Part shown: positions 1-8,563 of the stretch, piece by piece
Layout: each line of letters starts with the position of its first letter
How positions within the stretch are numbered: position 1 is the first letter of the stretch
NCBI GenBank assembly: GCA_964369965.1
Contig: CAYJGF010000024.1
Location: 1 to 37,928, forward strand
Length of the DNA: 37,928 nucleotides
DNA from: CAYJBH01 sp964369965
GTDB taxonomy: Bacteria > Bacillota > Clostridia > Oscillospirales > Ruminococcaceae
Direction of reading: 5' to 3'
Translations under genes and position numbers: made by a program
The notes under the pieces: generated by a model
Told to the model about the DNA's origin: nothing
Databases searched by the model: none
The model's input: the letters and a program-made list of their open reading frames with translations, nothing else

Positions 1-5
1 GGCAT

Positions 6-54
6 AAAAAAGTGAGTGTTCTTATTAGGATACTCAAATCCTATAAGAACACTC
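6..54 (-). terminator. Intrinsic terminator after tRNA-Val
   Basis: Positions 14-30 and 39-54 form a long near-perfect inverted repeat with a short loop. On the minus strand the stem is followed by a T run (complement of the A run at 6-11). It lies directly after the tRNA-Val 3' end, so it should end that transcript. Confidence 0.85.
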
Positions 55-58
55 AAAC

Positions 59-135
<77 letters not shown>

Positions 136-155
136 TTGTCGATATCACTTTATGT

Positions 156-184
156 ATTATAGCACAAGTTTGTCAAAATGTAAA
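156..184 (-). promoter_or_regulatory. Sigma-A type promoter of tRNA-Val
   Basis: On the minus strand TTTACA (184-179) and TATAAT (161-156) are separated by 17 bases. The predicted start site is about 14 bases before the mature tRNA 5' end. The promoter lies inside the short gap after the ROK kinase gene. Confidence 0.8.
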
Positions 185-230
185 GCACTTTTATTATGTA
201 ATGTTTCTTTTTCCTGTCATAACTTTTATC

Positions 231-1172
231 CTAAACCAAAAATGCCGAGCCTATTATCCCTGCTGAATTTCCGAGCTTTGCTTCGATTATCTCGGCGCGG
301 CGGGAGGGTAGCGCAATTTCAGCCTCATATTTTTCTCGCAACATATTTATCAGCCAGTCGCCCTGCTCGCTGATGCCGCCTCCTATACAAACCGTTTTAG
401 GTTGTAGTACGTTGGTGATGTTTGCAAGCCCAACCGCAAGATCGTCTACAAAACGTTCGGCTACTTTTTTTGCCGCATTGTCTCCCTGTTTTCTCGCGGT
501 GAATGCGGTCGAGCCTTTGACCTTTTCTATGTCGTTTTCGGCGAGTGCCCACATAAGCGAATCGGGGTGCTCCTCCATGACCTCTTTTGTGGTGGCGGTG
601 AGACCGGTGGCGGAGGCATATGCCTCCCAACAGCCGTTTCGACCGCAACGGCATGATCTGCCGCCGGCGTGTATCACGGTGTGTCCTACCTCACCGCCGT
701 AATAGTTGTAGCTGCGGTAGATTTTACCGTCCGCTATTATTCCGCCACCAATTCCGGTGCCGAGTGTCACCGCAACCGCAAAACTCGACCCTTTGAGCGC
801 GCCTGCAAGATATTCACCGTATGCCGCGGCATTTGCGTCGTTGTCGATAATCACCTTTGTGCCGGGATAGCGTTTTGCAAGAGCCTTTTTCACCTCAACA
901 TTTTTTAATCCGAGATTTCCTATATGCTCAAATATTCCGAGCTCGTCATTCACGTTGCCGGGGCATCCTATGCCTATCTGTTCCACCCTTGAGGCATTTA
1001 GACCGGCATTTTGAAGCACCTCATCGATACTGCGTGCAATTCTCTCGCAAAATTCGTCGTTTGTCATTCCAAAAAAGGTTTCCTGCCTACTGCGCGCAAT
1101 TATCTCGTATTTCTCATTAACTATGCCGGTTTTTATGCTCGTCCCCCCGACATCAACACCTACATAATACAT
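231..1172 (-). CDS. ROK-family sugar kinase (glucokinase-like)
   Basis: This is probably an ATP-dependent cytoplasmic hexose kinase, 313 residues, the usual length for ROK kinases. Seen: an N-terminal phosphate-binding motif DVGGTSIKTG (residues 7-16), the DNDANAAAYGE segment carrying the expected catalytic Asp, a GTGIGGGI loop, and the ROK zinc signature CRCGRNGCWE after an EVGH motif. The ATG directly follows the TAG of the upstream gene without a spacer and is preceded by AGGGGTG. As the last gene of locus A it would phosphorylate the monosaccharide released by the upstream enzymes. Glucose is the default guess; fructose, mannose or N-acetyl-sugars cannot be excluded. No repressor HTH is fused, so it is a kinase and not a ROK regulator. 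Confidence 0.9.
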   Translation of the reverse strand: MYYVGVDVGGTSIKTGIVNEKYEIIARSRQETFFGMTNDEFCERIARSIDEVLQNAGLNASRVEQIGIGCPGNVNDELGIFEHIGNLGLKNVEVKKALAKRYPGTKVIIDNDANAAAYGEYLAGALKGSSFAVAVTLGTGIGGGIIADGKIYRSYNYYGGEVGHTVIHAGGRSCRCGRNGCWEAYASATGLTATTKEVMEEHPDSLMWALAENDIEKVKGSTAFTARKQGDNAAKKVAERFVDDLAVGLANITNVLQPKTVCIGGGISEQGDWLINMLREKYEAEIALPSRRAEIIEAKLGNSAGIIGSAFLV

Positions 1173-2705
1173 CTACACCCCTATAAATATCGGTGATGTC
1201 CAGGCGACATCGCCATTTTTTTGCCATACACGAAGACGATAGTTACTTCCCTTTACAGGAGTTATCTCCTTTTCATACCGCACTTCATAACCGACAGACA
1301 CACACCCTTTGTGGAATTTGATTTTATATGCATTGTGCCACCATGGGTCGTCGCGATAGTGCTCCACCTCACCGTAGGTTTGTCTCGTCAACTCTCGAAC
1401 CTCGTCAAAAAGCGGTATCACGTTGGTGTTCTTTATAATATCGCAGACCTTTAAGACATAGTCCTTGCCATCGAGCGTTAAGATTATATCACTGTTCGAA
1501 TTCGCCTCTATCTCAAAGATAAACCCCTCGTTGGTCACACCGCTTGCGCCCATCCATTTTCCGGTGCCGGTGGACTTGTAGGTGGTTAGGTTGAACTCGA
1601 AATCTTGCTGTGTTTTCGATATAATCGTTTGTCCGAAGGTGTTAAAGCAGTTTTCCACCGAGAGAATCTGTCCGTCGGTGTGAAGCTTGCCCTCCCAGAG
1701 CTTTTTGTATATCTCCTTATAGACGCGTGTATCCGGCCCCCAACCTATTTCAAGGCGGAACTTAAAGCGCACGGTGGACGGTATAGCCTCCCGCTCATAA
1801 CTGCCGGAGTGGACTATCATCTCCTCTAAAATATTGTCCCGCAAAATCTCGATACGATCGACCGCATTTGTGCCCACGACACCGATTTTCAACCTTGCAG
1901 AGTCGGTGTGCGGTAGCTCGTCGCCCATTATTGCGTCGTCTATCGAGAAATCCACCCCTATTCTACTGCGAGATACGCCATAGGTGTGGCGCTTTTTCAG
2001 TGCGTCCCATATGCATTCCTTTGTGTTCTCTTTTGCCAATGCACACATGGTGCCGTGCTCGAAGATTGCCGGGATGATATGGTTATCGCCCGAGGCTATC
2101 GCACCCACCTTTATACCGCGTGCAAGGCCGCTCTCATAGTCCGTCCCACCGGCGCGCGGTCCCATATGGATATGACGCCCCATCTCAAGGGGGGTGAGGT
2201 CGCTCTCGCTGCTGCCGTGACTGGAATAAATCTCGGCGAATGGAGAAAAATCCTCGCTGTGCGTATCCCAGTTTTTACCGCGTGAGCCGAGCTGATAAGC
2301 CACATGGTGTGGTATGCCGATGGCGTCAATTCCTTTAAATGCGTCAATCAGCTCCTGATATCTCATAGGATGGAGTTGCGGCTGTTCGTTGTCGAGGAAG
2401 AAAACATTGTGGTCGCCGTCCTTGCCTGCGCCTTGCCACTCGTACCCCATAAACATAGGATACCCCTCGGCATTTTTTTCCTTGACAAATTCGCGCAGGA
2501 TTTCCCAATCCGCCTTATATTTATCTTCATCTATCTTATCTTCCACCGCAAGTCCCCATTCGGTCGGCTTCATATAAAAAGGGTAGTAGGCGATAGGCCA
2601 AAAGTCGATGGTCATCTTCGCGTGTTCAAACCAGATGGACAGCTCGTCCATCTGGTTGTGGTGGATATTGGAGTGCATGTCGCTCCAGAACTTTTTCAGT
2701 GACAT
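1173..2705 (-). CDS. PHP/DUF3604-like metal-dependent hydrolase
   Basis: A 510-residue cytoplasmic protein without signal peptide. Metal-ligand-like motifs run along the N-terminal half: SDMHSNIHH near residues 8-16, GYEWQG around residue 90, IPHHVAYQLG, and SGDNH with D207 and H209. This order resembles the PHP/DUF3604 metal-dependent hydrolases. The C-terminal half is richer in beta strand and I cannot assign it. The family assignment is by motif recognition only and the substrate is unknown. Its stop codon abuts the ROK kinase ATG and it follows the TIM-barrel gene by 29 bases, so it belongs to the locus A operon. It may be a phosphoesterase or lyase working on the imported saccharide or its derivative. 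Confidence 0.6.
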   Translation of the reverse strand: MSLKKFWSDMHSNIHHNQMDELSIWFEHAKMTIDFWPIAYYPFYMKPTEWGLAVEDKIDEDKYKADWEILREFVKEKNAEGYPMFMGYEWQGAGKDGDHNVFFLDNEQPQLHPMRYQELIDAFKGIDAIGIPHHVAYQLGSRGKNWDTHSEDFSPFAEIYSSHGSSESDLTPLEMGRHIHMGPRAGGTDYESGLARGIKVGAIASGDNHIIPAIFEHGTMCALAKENTKECIWDALKKRHTYGVSRSRIGVDFSIDDAIMGDELPHTDSARLKIGVVGTNAVDRIEILRDNILEEMIVHSGSYEREAIPSTVRFKFRLEIGWGPDTRVYKEIYKKLWEGKLHTDGQILSVENCFNTFGQTIISKTQQDFEFNLTTYKSTGTGKWMGASGVTNEGFIFEIEANSNSDIILTLDGKDYVLKVCDIIKNTNVIPLFDEVRELTRQTYGEVEHYRDDPWWHNAYKIKFHKGCVSVGYEVRYEKEITPVKGSNYRLRVWQKNGDVAWTSPIFIGV

Positions 2706-2734
2706 AGTGGAAAATTTCCTTTCCGGTATTCTGT

Positions 2735-3532
2735 TTAAACTATAAACTGCTCTAAATGTCTCTTGGACAGGACGACGTGTTTAAATCTACCATAACTTTC
2801 CATCATATAATTGGGTCCGTGTGGCTCGATGATGATGCAACCGGTGTAACCTACATCGTACAACATTCCGAGCAGGACATTCCATTTAAGTTGACCGAGT
2901 CCGACCGGCGGCTCTATCTCAAAGCCAATTTCGGGGATTTGATATATGTCCTTGGCGTGGAAATGCACGATATTTTTAGCGTATTGGCTTACTATATAAT
3001 AGGGGTCGTCCTTCACGTTACGCATAAGACCGACCGGATCGATTTTAAGTGGGAAGTCCGGTATCTCACTCATGACGCGCGCTAAAATGTCGCGGTGGTT
3101 GATAAAGTTGCCCTTATGTCCGAGATAGAATGCGAGCTTTAACCCCTTGTCGGTAGCATATTTTTTATACTGGGGATATGCCTCTTTGAGTTTTGCTACA
3201 TTCGCGTCGGTGTCATTCTCCTTGTTGGTGCCGGCATTTATGAACGCCACCGGTGAGCCGATTGCCGCCACCATGTCGAAGAATTCAAAGACGGTCTTCT
3301 TGTTCTCCTCAAAGGTTTTTTCATCGTCGCTTATGGTGTTCAGCTCCCAAAGTCCGCAGGCGCCGACCTTGACATTTGTGCCCTCCATAGCATCAAATAT
3401 GCGCTGTGTGTCGAAGTTCATGCATCTCAGTTGGTTGAACTGCAACTCCACATACTCGATGCCCTGTTGCATTGCGAATTGGAATTGAACCTTAAGATCG
3501 CTCTCGGCGGGTACGATAAATCCTAACTGCAT
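2735..3532 (-). CDS. TIM-barrel sugar isomerase/epimerase-like protein
   Basis: A 265-residue protein of the xylose isomerase-like / AP endonuclease family 2 superfamily, which includes sugar-phosphate isomerases, inosose dehydratase and keto-sugar lyases. Seen: an N-terminal strand with QGIEYVELQFN, then DPVG, HFHAKDI and IIIEPHGP, which occupy the positions of the usual divalent-metal ligands. The length is normal for the family. The ATG follows AAAGGA at good spacing. Proteins of this fold often partner Gfo/Idh/MocA oxidoreductases like the one encoded 26 bases upstream, acting on a keto intermediate by isomerisation or elimination. The specific reaction cannot be read from the sequence. 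Confidence 0.8.
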   Translation of the reverse strand: MQLGFIVPAESDLKVQFQFAMQQGIEYVELQFNQLRCMNFDTQRIFDAMEGTNVKVGACGLWELNTISDDEKTFEENKKTVFEFFDMVAAIGSPVAFINAGTNKENDTDANVAKLKEAYPQYKKYATDKGLKLAFYLGHKGNFINHRDILARVMSEIPDFPLKIDPVGLMRNVKDDPYYIVSQYAKNIVHFHAKDIYQIPEIGFEIEPPVGLGQLKWNVLLGMLYDVGYTGCIIIEPHGPNYMMESYGRFKHVVLSKRHLEQFIV

Positions 3533-3558
3533 TTCATTATCCTTTCTTTTATCACAAT

Positions 3559-4596
3559 TTATTGTGGTTTTTCGACGAGTTCCGGTTTGCCGCTTGCCAT
3601 CGATTTGCGTGCGGCGTGTATTACTGCGAGCGTATAAAAGCCGTCCTCCGGGGTTTTGCTGTCGGTGGTGTCGTTTGCCCAGTCGTTAATAAGTGTCTCA
3701 TGGTGGGTCAGACCGTAGAACTTCGGCGCAACGTCTATCTTCACACCCTTGACAAGGTCGCTGTTGTTTGCCTTTTCACTGGAAACATAGATAACACCCT
3801 CTTTGTTATAGGGGTTGAGCAGATACACCGTGCCCTTTTCGCCGTGTATTTCCATCTCGCATCGTGTGGTGTTGCCCACCTTGGACCAGTTGACCTCGTG
3901 CACGGCGGTCACGCCGTCGGTCATGTGGTAGACAAGTGTTGCGCGACGCTCGTCGCCGCCCAGGTCGGTGGAGGTGTCCACCACCTTGTCGGGATCGATG
4001 TTCCTCGGGGTGACGGCAAAGACGGACAGATAGTCCTGCCCCGTCATGGTGCGGATAAGGTCGATACCGTGACAACCGATATCCATCATCGCGCCGCCGT
4101 AGCTCGGTGCGGTGTGGTATGGGTTGTGCAGGGTGTTGCGCATCAGCACACTCTCCACCTTGCCTATCTCGCCGCTCTCGATGATAGCCTTTGCCTGCAA
4201 ACTCTCCGGCAGGTAGGAGTGCATGAACGAGGGTGTAAAGCTGATGTCATTGTCTTTGATCGCCTTTATTATCCGCCTGCCCTCGTCGATGTTGTAGGCA
4301 AACGGTTTTTGCATAAATATTTTTTTGCCGAGCGAACACGCCTCAATAGCCATGGTCGCATGGGTGTCTATTTTAGTAAAGATGCAGATTGCCTCGACAC
4401 TCTCGTCGGCGAGCACCTCTTTATAATCAAGTGTAGTTTTTTCAAATCCGAATTTTTCCTTTGCCTTTATCGCGCGCTCCTCAATTATATCGCATGCCCA
4501 GACAAACTCCGCATTTTCACATTTTGCCATTGCCGGCAGATGGTAGTTGTCGGCGATACTGCCGCAACCTATGACTCCTATTCTTACCTTTTTCAT
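3559..4596 (-). CDS. Gfo/Idh/MocA-family NAD(P)-dependent sugar oxidoreductase
   Basis: A 345-residue cytoplasmic dehydrogenase. The N-terminal Rossmann fold shows GVIGCGSIADNYH, and the usual EKP motif appears as QKPF with Lys97, the expected catalytic lysine. The C-terminal substrate domain has GGAMMDIGCHGIDL, with Asp172 and His176 in the usual catalytic positions. The family oxidises or reduces sugar hydroxyls, for example at C3, and inositols. It is separated from the upstream binding-protein gene by a stem-loop and followed closely by the TIM-barrel gene. That order fits oxidation of an imported sugar and then isomerisation or elimination, which is inference. The Gln in place of Glu in the EKP motif is a mild variation. 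Confidence 0.88.
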   Translation of the reverse strand: MKKVRIGVIGCGSIADNYHLPAMAKCENAEFVWACDIIEERAIKAKEKFGFEKTTLDYKEVLADESVEAICIFTKIDTHATMAIEACSLGKKIFMQKPFAYNIDEGRRIIKAIKDNDISFTPSFMHSYLPESLQAKAIIESGEIGKVESVLMRNTLHNPYHTAPSYGGAMMDIGCHGIDLIRTMTGQDYLSVFAVTPRNIDPDKVVDTSTDLGGDERRATLVYHMTDGVTAVHEVNWSKVGNTTRCEMEIHGEKGTVYLLNPYNKEGVIYVSSEKANNSDLVKGVKIDVAPKFYGLTHHETLINDWANDTTDSKTPEDGFYTLAVIHAARKSMASGKPELVEKPQ

Positions 4597-4618
4597 TCTA
4601 TATTAATTTCCTTTTTTA

Positions 4619-4661
4619 ATAAAAGTCCGGTCATGCCACGGTTTTTCGTGCATGACCGGAC
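4619..4661 (-). terminator. Stem-loop after the locus A binding-protein gene
   Basis: Arms at 4625-4640 and 4647-4661 form an 11-pair GC-rich stem plus four further pairs beyond a one-base bulge, with a T-rich loop on the plus strand. Read on the minus strand it is followed by TTTTATT. It lies between the binding-protein gene and the oxidoreductase gene. It probably acts as a partial terminator or 3' stabiliser, giving more binding protein than downstream enzymes. That function is inferred. Confidence 0.7.
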
Positions 4662-4699
4662 AAATAATGCTTATCGGTGTTTCATATTATTTTGCTTGT

Positions 4700-6370
4700 T
4701 TAGCCTGCCATCCATCTGTCGAATGCGGCCTGGAGGATGCCGGTGTACTCGTCAACATTCATAGCCTCCAGCTCAGCGATAAAGTCTGCATACTCTGACA
4801 TCGGGCGCTCGCCGGTGATGAATTGGATGGTGTTCTCGTTGATGAAGTTCTTGATATCCTGTGAGTACTGACCGAGTGCCATGGTCTCCTCTTCGGTGTA
4901 GTGGAGAACAGGGATGTTCTCAAGCGGTACCATGTCCGGCTCAAGGACAGCGTCTGCCGCCTTGGTCTCGGGGAGCTGTGCGGCGGAGGCATCAACAGCA
5001 TCAAAGATGTTTTGCGGGATGTTGCCGCCTACAAAGAAGCCCCACTGTGCAATAGCCTCGTCCAGTGTCAGACCGTTCGGATCGTTGAGGATATGATCAA
5101 GCAGTTCATATTCGCCGTCTACGACTTCATAGCTCTCGCCCTCGATGCCGAAACGAACTAAGACTGTGCCCTCTTCGCTGTAGAGATGGTCAACCCAACG
5201 CATGGTTGCCTCGGGGTGCTCGTTAGCGGAGGTGATGGCGAATGTGCCGGTGGTTTGTACCTTCGGGTTTGCATTGTTCCAGCCTTTGGAGCCGTCCGGT
5301 CCTTCCAGAGCCGGTACCGCTACAAACTGGTCGCGTGTTGCGCCCATCCACTGGGTGTTGTTGCCGTGTGTGGCATAGCCAACGGTGTCGCTGTTAACCT
5401 GTGAGGCAAGTTGTGTGAGTTCCTGTGCGAAGATTTCTTTATGAATCAGGTTCTCGCTCCACAACATGTTAAGGTAGGTGAGCATATCCTCATATCCGGC
5501 TTGGAGCGGAAGCAGTTTGACCATGCCTTCATCATCTATTTCGGAATAAAAGTCGATTGCGCCATAGTTGAGCGCCATGCCGAAAGAACCATAGAAGGTA
5601 CGTGCAAAGGTTGCGGCGGCATTAAATGTCGGTGCTACACCGCCGAGGGTTGCGCCGAAAGGTATTTCGTCGGTGGCATCACCGTTGCCGTTTGCATCCT
5701 GGTCACGGAAAGCGACAAGGGCGTCATACAGCTCGTCGGTGGTGGTGGGGACTTCCATGCCGACATTTTCCAGCCATGTAGTGTTGATCCAGTGTTTTTG
5801 CATCAGGTTGCCGAGTGTGGTGTTGATCTGCGGCATACTGTAAACACTGCCGTCTGCTGCGGCGATACTTTTAATTAGGTTGGGGTCCTCGTCCAACATA
5901 GCCTGGAAGTTTGGTGCATAGTCCGCAAAGTAGGGATCAAGCGGTATGATCTGCTCGGCGGTAGCATACTTTGTCTCCTCCTCAGCGGTGAGTCTTGCAC
6001 GGATAATAAAGTCCGGCAGCTCGTTTGAGGCAAAGATGAGGTTACGTTTTTCGATAAAGCCCTCGTCCGGCACGCTCTCAAAGTTGATCTTGACGTTGGT
6101 CAGCTCTTCAAGATGCACAAATGCAGGGTGACCGTTCCACTCGTCCATGATATAGTAGAGGGAAACAAGAGCGTCCAGCTCGATGGTCTCGTTAGCGATG
6201 GGCATACCGTCCATGTTAATGTTGGACAAATCGCCTGCTGCCGCGGCATCACCGCCGTCCTCGGTGGCAGGAGCATCTCCTCCATCCTCAGCCGGTGCAG
6301 CCGGTGTGGAGCAGGAGGCGAGCATTGCAAGAGCAATGAGCATCGCTAAAAGAATGCGTAGTTTCTTCAT
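4700..6370 (-). CDS. ABC transporter solute-binding lipoprotein (family 1, LplA/LipO-like)
   Basis: A 556-residue extracellular sugar-binding lipoprotein. It has a Lys-rich start, a hydrophobic stretch and lipobox LASC, with lipidation expected on Cys20. An Ala/Pro/Asp/Gly-rich linker follows, to about residue 45. The mature part resembles the long LplA/LipO group of family 1 binding proteins that accompany LplB/LplC (YteP/YtcP) permeases, consistent with its length above 500 residues. AAAGGA precedes the ATG. It follows the two permease genes and precedes a stem-loop, as expected for a highly expressed binding protein. The ligand is unknown; related systems take up oligosaccharides such as pectin or glycan fragments. 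Confidence 0.88.
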   Translation of the reverse strand: MKKLRILLAMLIALAMLASCSTPAAPAEDGGDAPATEDGGDAAAAGDLSNINMDGMPIANETIELDALVSLYYIMDEWNGHPAFVHLEELTNVKINFESVPDEGFIEKRNLIFASNELPDFIIRARLTAEEETKYATAEQIIPLDPYFADYAPNFQAMLDEDPNLIKSIAAADGSVYSMPQINTTLGNLMQKHWINTTWLENVGMEVPTTTDELYDALVAFRDQDANGNGDATDEIPFGATLGGVAPTFNAAATFARTFYGSFGMALNYGAIDFYSEIDDEGMVKLLPLQAGYEDMLTYLNMLWSENLIHKEIFAQELTQLASQVNSDTVGYATHGNNTQWMGATRDQFVAVPALEGPDGSKGWNNANPKVQTTGTFAITSANEHPEATMRWVDHLYSEEGTVLVRFGIEGESYEVVDGEYELLDHILNDPNGLTLDEAIAQWGFFVGGNIPQNIFDAVDASAAQLPETKAADAVLEPDMVPLENIPVLHYTEEETMALGQYSQDIKNFINENTIQFITGERPMSEYADFIAELEAMNVDEYTGILQAAFDRWMAG

Positions 6371-6429
6371 GTGATAATTCCTTTCTTTAGTAGTTCCTCC
6401 AAAATATTTAGTAAAACCATTATAAGGTT

Positions 6430-7347
6430 TTAACCCTTGACAGAGCCGACCATGATACCCTTAATAAAGAATCTTTGCAGGAATGGGTAGAGTATCAGCA
6501 TCGGAACACTGGACACGATGATGACGGCGAATTTCAAACTCTCACCGATAAAGTATTGGGATAAATCCGTCTCCATGACGACATCGAGGTTGGACTCGGT
6601 GCTCATGTTGGCGAGCAGAATTTCACGCAGGATGATCTGTAGCGGCATACGTGAGCGTTCTTGTAAGTAGATAAGTGCGTTGAAGTACTGATTCCAGTGC
6701 GCAACACCGTAGAACAGTATAAGCACGGCGATGATGGGTGCGGAGAGTGGCAAAACCATATTAAAAAATGCTCTTGCATCGGTGCAACCGTCGATATATG
6801 CCGCCTCAAACAGCTCTTCACTGATGGTGGTTTGGATAAACGTCCTTGCAACTATGAGGTTGTAGACGTTGACGAGGTTGAAGATAACCATGATTGCAAA
6901 GGTGTCATAAAGACCGATCTCGTTGACCTGCAGGTAGGTCGGGATAAGACCGCCCGAGAAAAACATGGTGAAGATGATAAAGCCCATGATAACATTGCGA
7001 CCGAACATCTTCTTGCGAGAAAGGGCGTAGGCGGCGGACATAGTCACCGCGATGTTGAGCGATGTTCCGACAAGGGTATACATTATAGTGTTGGCATAAC
7101 CGGACCAGATATCATCGTCGATAATGACAAGATTATACGCATCAAGGTTAAATCCCTGTGGCCATATCCATACGTCACCGGCAAAGACGGCGAGTGGATC
7201 ACTGACCGAGGCTATGATTATAAACCAGAGGGGATATACCACCAACAGCACCATTATTACCAGCACTATACCGATGATAACGTTGAGCAGTCTGTCGCCC
7301 GATGCCTCTTTAATTTTTGTACTTTTTTTGTTCAATTTCATCACCAT
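6430..7347 (-). CDS. Sugar ABC transporter permease (LplC/YtcP-like, MalG type)
   Basis: A 305-residue inner-membrane permease of the CUT1 group with about six hydrophobic segments. The ATPase-docking EAA loop appears as EAAYIDGCTDARAFF near residue 195, and the C-terminus ends in GIMVGSVKG, typical of MalG-type partners. It pairs with the permease encoded upstream at 7527-8468. The ATG at 7347 has no clear Shine-Dalgarno sequence; the end of the fold-back element lies 19 bases upstream and may have displaced it. An in-frame ATG at 7341 is an alternative start. No ATPase gene accompanies the system. Confidence 0.92.
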   Translation of the reverse strand: MVMKLNKKSTKIKEASGDRLLNVIIGIVLVIMVLLVVYPLWFIIIASVSDPLAVFAGDVWIWPQGFNLDAYNLVIIDDDIWSGYANTIMYTLVGTSLNIAVTMSAAYALSRKKMFGRNVIMGFIIFTMFFSGGLIPTYLQVNEIGLYDTFAIMVIFNLVNVYNLIVARTFIQTTISEELFEAAYIDGCTDARAFFNMVLPLSAPIIAVLILFYGVAHWNQYFNALIYLQERSRMPLQIILREILLANMSTESNLDVVMETDLSQYFIGESLKFAVIIVSSVPMLILYPFLQRFFIKGIMVGSVKG

Positions 7348-7366
7348 TTCATTGTTGTTATATTAG

Positions 7367-7525
7367 GGGGTGTTTAAAAACAAAGGGTTTGCAAAAGCTA
7401 GAGCAAAATTTTTGTCAGATTAAACAAAAACCGCAGGCAATACTTTGTGTATTAACGAGGATTTTTGTGACATATGACGGAAATTTTGCCGACGCCTTTT
7501 GTAAAGCTGACTTTTTGGACACCCC
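7367..7525. mobile_element. Fold-back MITE-like element between permease genes
   Basis: The ends are inverted: GGGGTGTTTAAAAA at 7367-7380 and, read on the minus strand, GGGGTGTCCAAAAA from 7525 (12 of 14 identical). The similarity continues inward on both arms for about 60 bases, so most of the 159-base element is one imperfect palindrome. No protein is encoded. A short TAAT repeat (minus strand) flanks both sides, with one extra base at one end. The stop codon of the upstream permease lies within that flank. The termini resemble those of some IS1182-type insertion sequences, by memory only. It is transcribed within the operon and could fold into a long hairpin. Confidence 0.65.
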
Positions 7526-7526
7526 A

Positions 7527-8468
7527 TTAAAATAGTCCGTTACTGCCGAGTTTGTGTGCCAGTTTGTTGAAAAAGAGTAGCAGTATGATGTTGATTACGT
7601 TGTTGAAGAGGCCTATAGCGGTGGAATATCCATAGTCTATCAGCAGAAGACCTTGGGTGTAGACAAAGGTGGAGATAACCTCCGAGGTTTCGATGTTCAT
7701 GCCGTTTTGAAGTAGGAATACCTTTTCAAAGCCGAGGTTCATCATGCGACCTGCCTGTAGGATAAAGAGGATAACCGCGGTCGGGGCGATTGCGGGTATG
7801 TTGATGTGGATAATTCGCTTGAACTTGCTTGCACCGTCTATCTGCGCCGCCTCATGCAGTGCAGGGTCGACACCGGTGAGCGCCGCTATATATATAATGG
7901 AGTTCCAACCGACATTTGTCCAAAGGTCGGAGAAGACATAGACATGTCGAAACCACCCCGAGTCGGTCAAAAACGGCACCGCCTCAAAACCGAGATTTTG
8001 TATAGTCACGTTGACAAAACCGGTGGTCATGTTGAGCAGGACGGTGAGTATACCGACGATGACAACGACCGAAATAAAGTAGGGTGCGTACATGATGGTC
8101 TGCACCGTCTTTTTAAGTTTAGGCTTCATTATCTCGTTCATCATGAGGGCGAGGATAATGGGGAAGGGGAAACCGAGCACAAGATTATATAGGTTGAGAA
8201 CAAGAGTGTTTTCGATAAGTCGCCAAAAATAGTGGGAGTCGAAATACCTTATAAAGTTATCAAACCCGACCCAAGGGCTACCCTCAATACCGAGGTTAGG
8301 TTGGAAATATTTGAATGCAAGCTGAACGCCGTACATCGGTATATAGTTGAATATAATAAGATAGATAACTGCCGGCAGAACAAACAAATAGAGTTGCCAG
8401 CTGGAGAACAGCTTGCCGAGCACACTCTTTTGATTGATTGTAATACCCTTTTTGTTAGGTTTTGACAT
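7527..8468 (-). CDS. Sugar ABC transporter permease (LplB/YteP-like, MalF type)
   Basis: A 313-residue integral membrane permease and first gene of locus A. A short basic cytoplasmic N-terminus precedes the first membrane helix (LYLFVLPAVIYLIIF). A periplasm-type loop contains the GFDNFIRYF segment common in LplB-like proteins, and the EAA loop reads EAAQIDGASKFKRI. Length and order fit the CUT1 partner of the 6430-7347 permease. AAGGAAAG precedes the ATG. The divergent AraC-type regulator starts 265 bases away, so this gene is probably its main target. The TAA stop lies at the edge of the fold-back element and the C-terminus seems complete. Confidence 0.92.
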   Translation of the reverse strand: MSKPNKKGITINQKSVLGKLFSSWQLYLFVLPAVIYLIIFNYIPMYGVQLAFKYFQPNLGIEGSPWVGFDNFIRYFDSHYFWRLIENTLVLNLYNLVLGFPFPIILALMMNEIMKPKLKKTVQTIMYAPYFISVVVIVGILTVLLNMTTGFVNVTIQNLGFEAVPFLTDSGWFRHVYVFSDLWTNVGWNSIIYIAALTGVDPALHEAAQIDGASKFKRIIHINIPAIAPTAVILFILQAGRMMNLGFEKVFLLQNGMNIETSEVISTFVYTQGLLLIDYGYSTAIGLFNNVINIILLLFFNKLAHKLGSNGLF

Positions 8469-8563
8469 ATTCTTTCCTTATCGAGAGTTGTTTTGTTCTT
8501 TATGACATAACTTTAACACATAAATTTCAAACTTTCAATATGAAAAACTTGACCTTGATGGGG

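Noticed and set aside
3562..4764. Plus-strand 400-codon open frame
   Set aside because: It lies antisense to the clearly recognisable Gfo/Idh/MocA oxidoreductase and the end of the binding-protein gene, with no recognisable protein motif.
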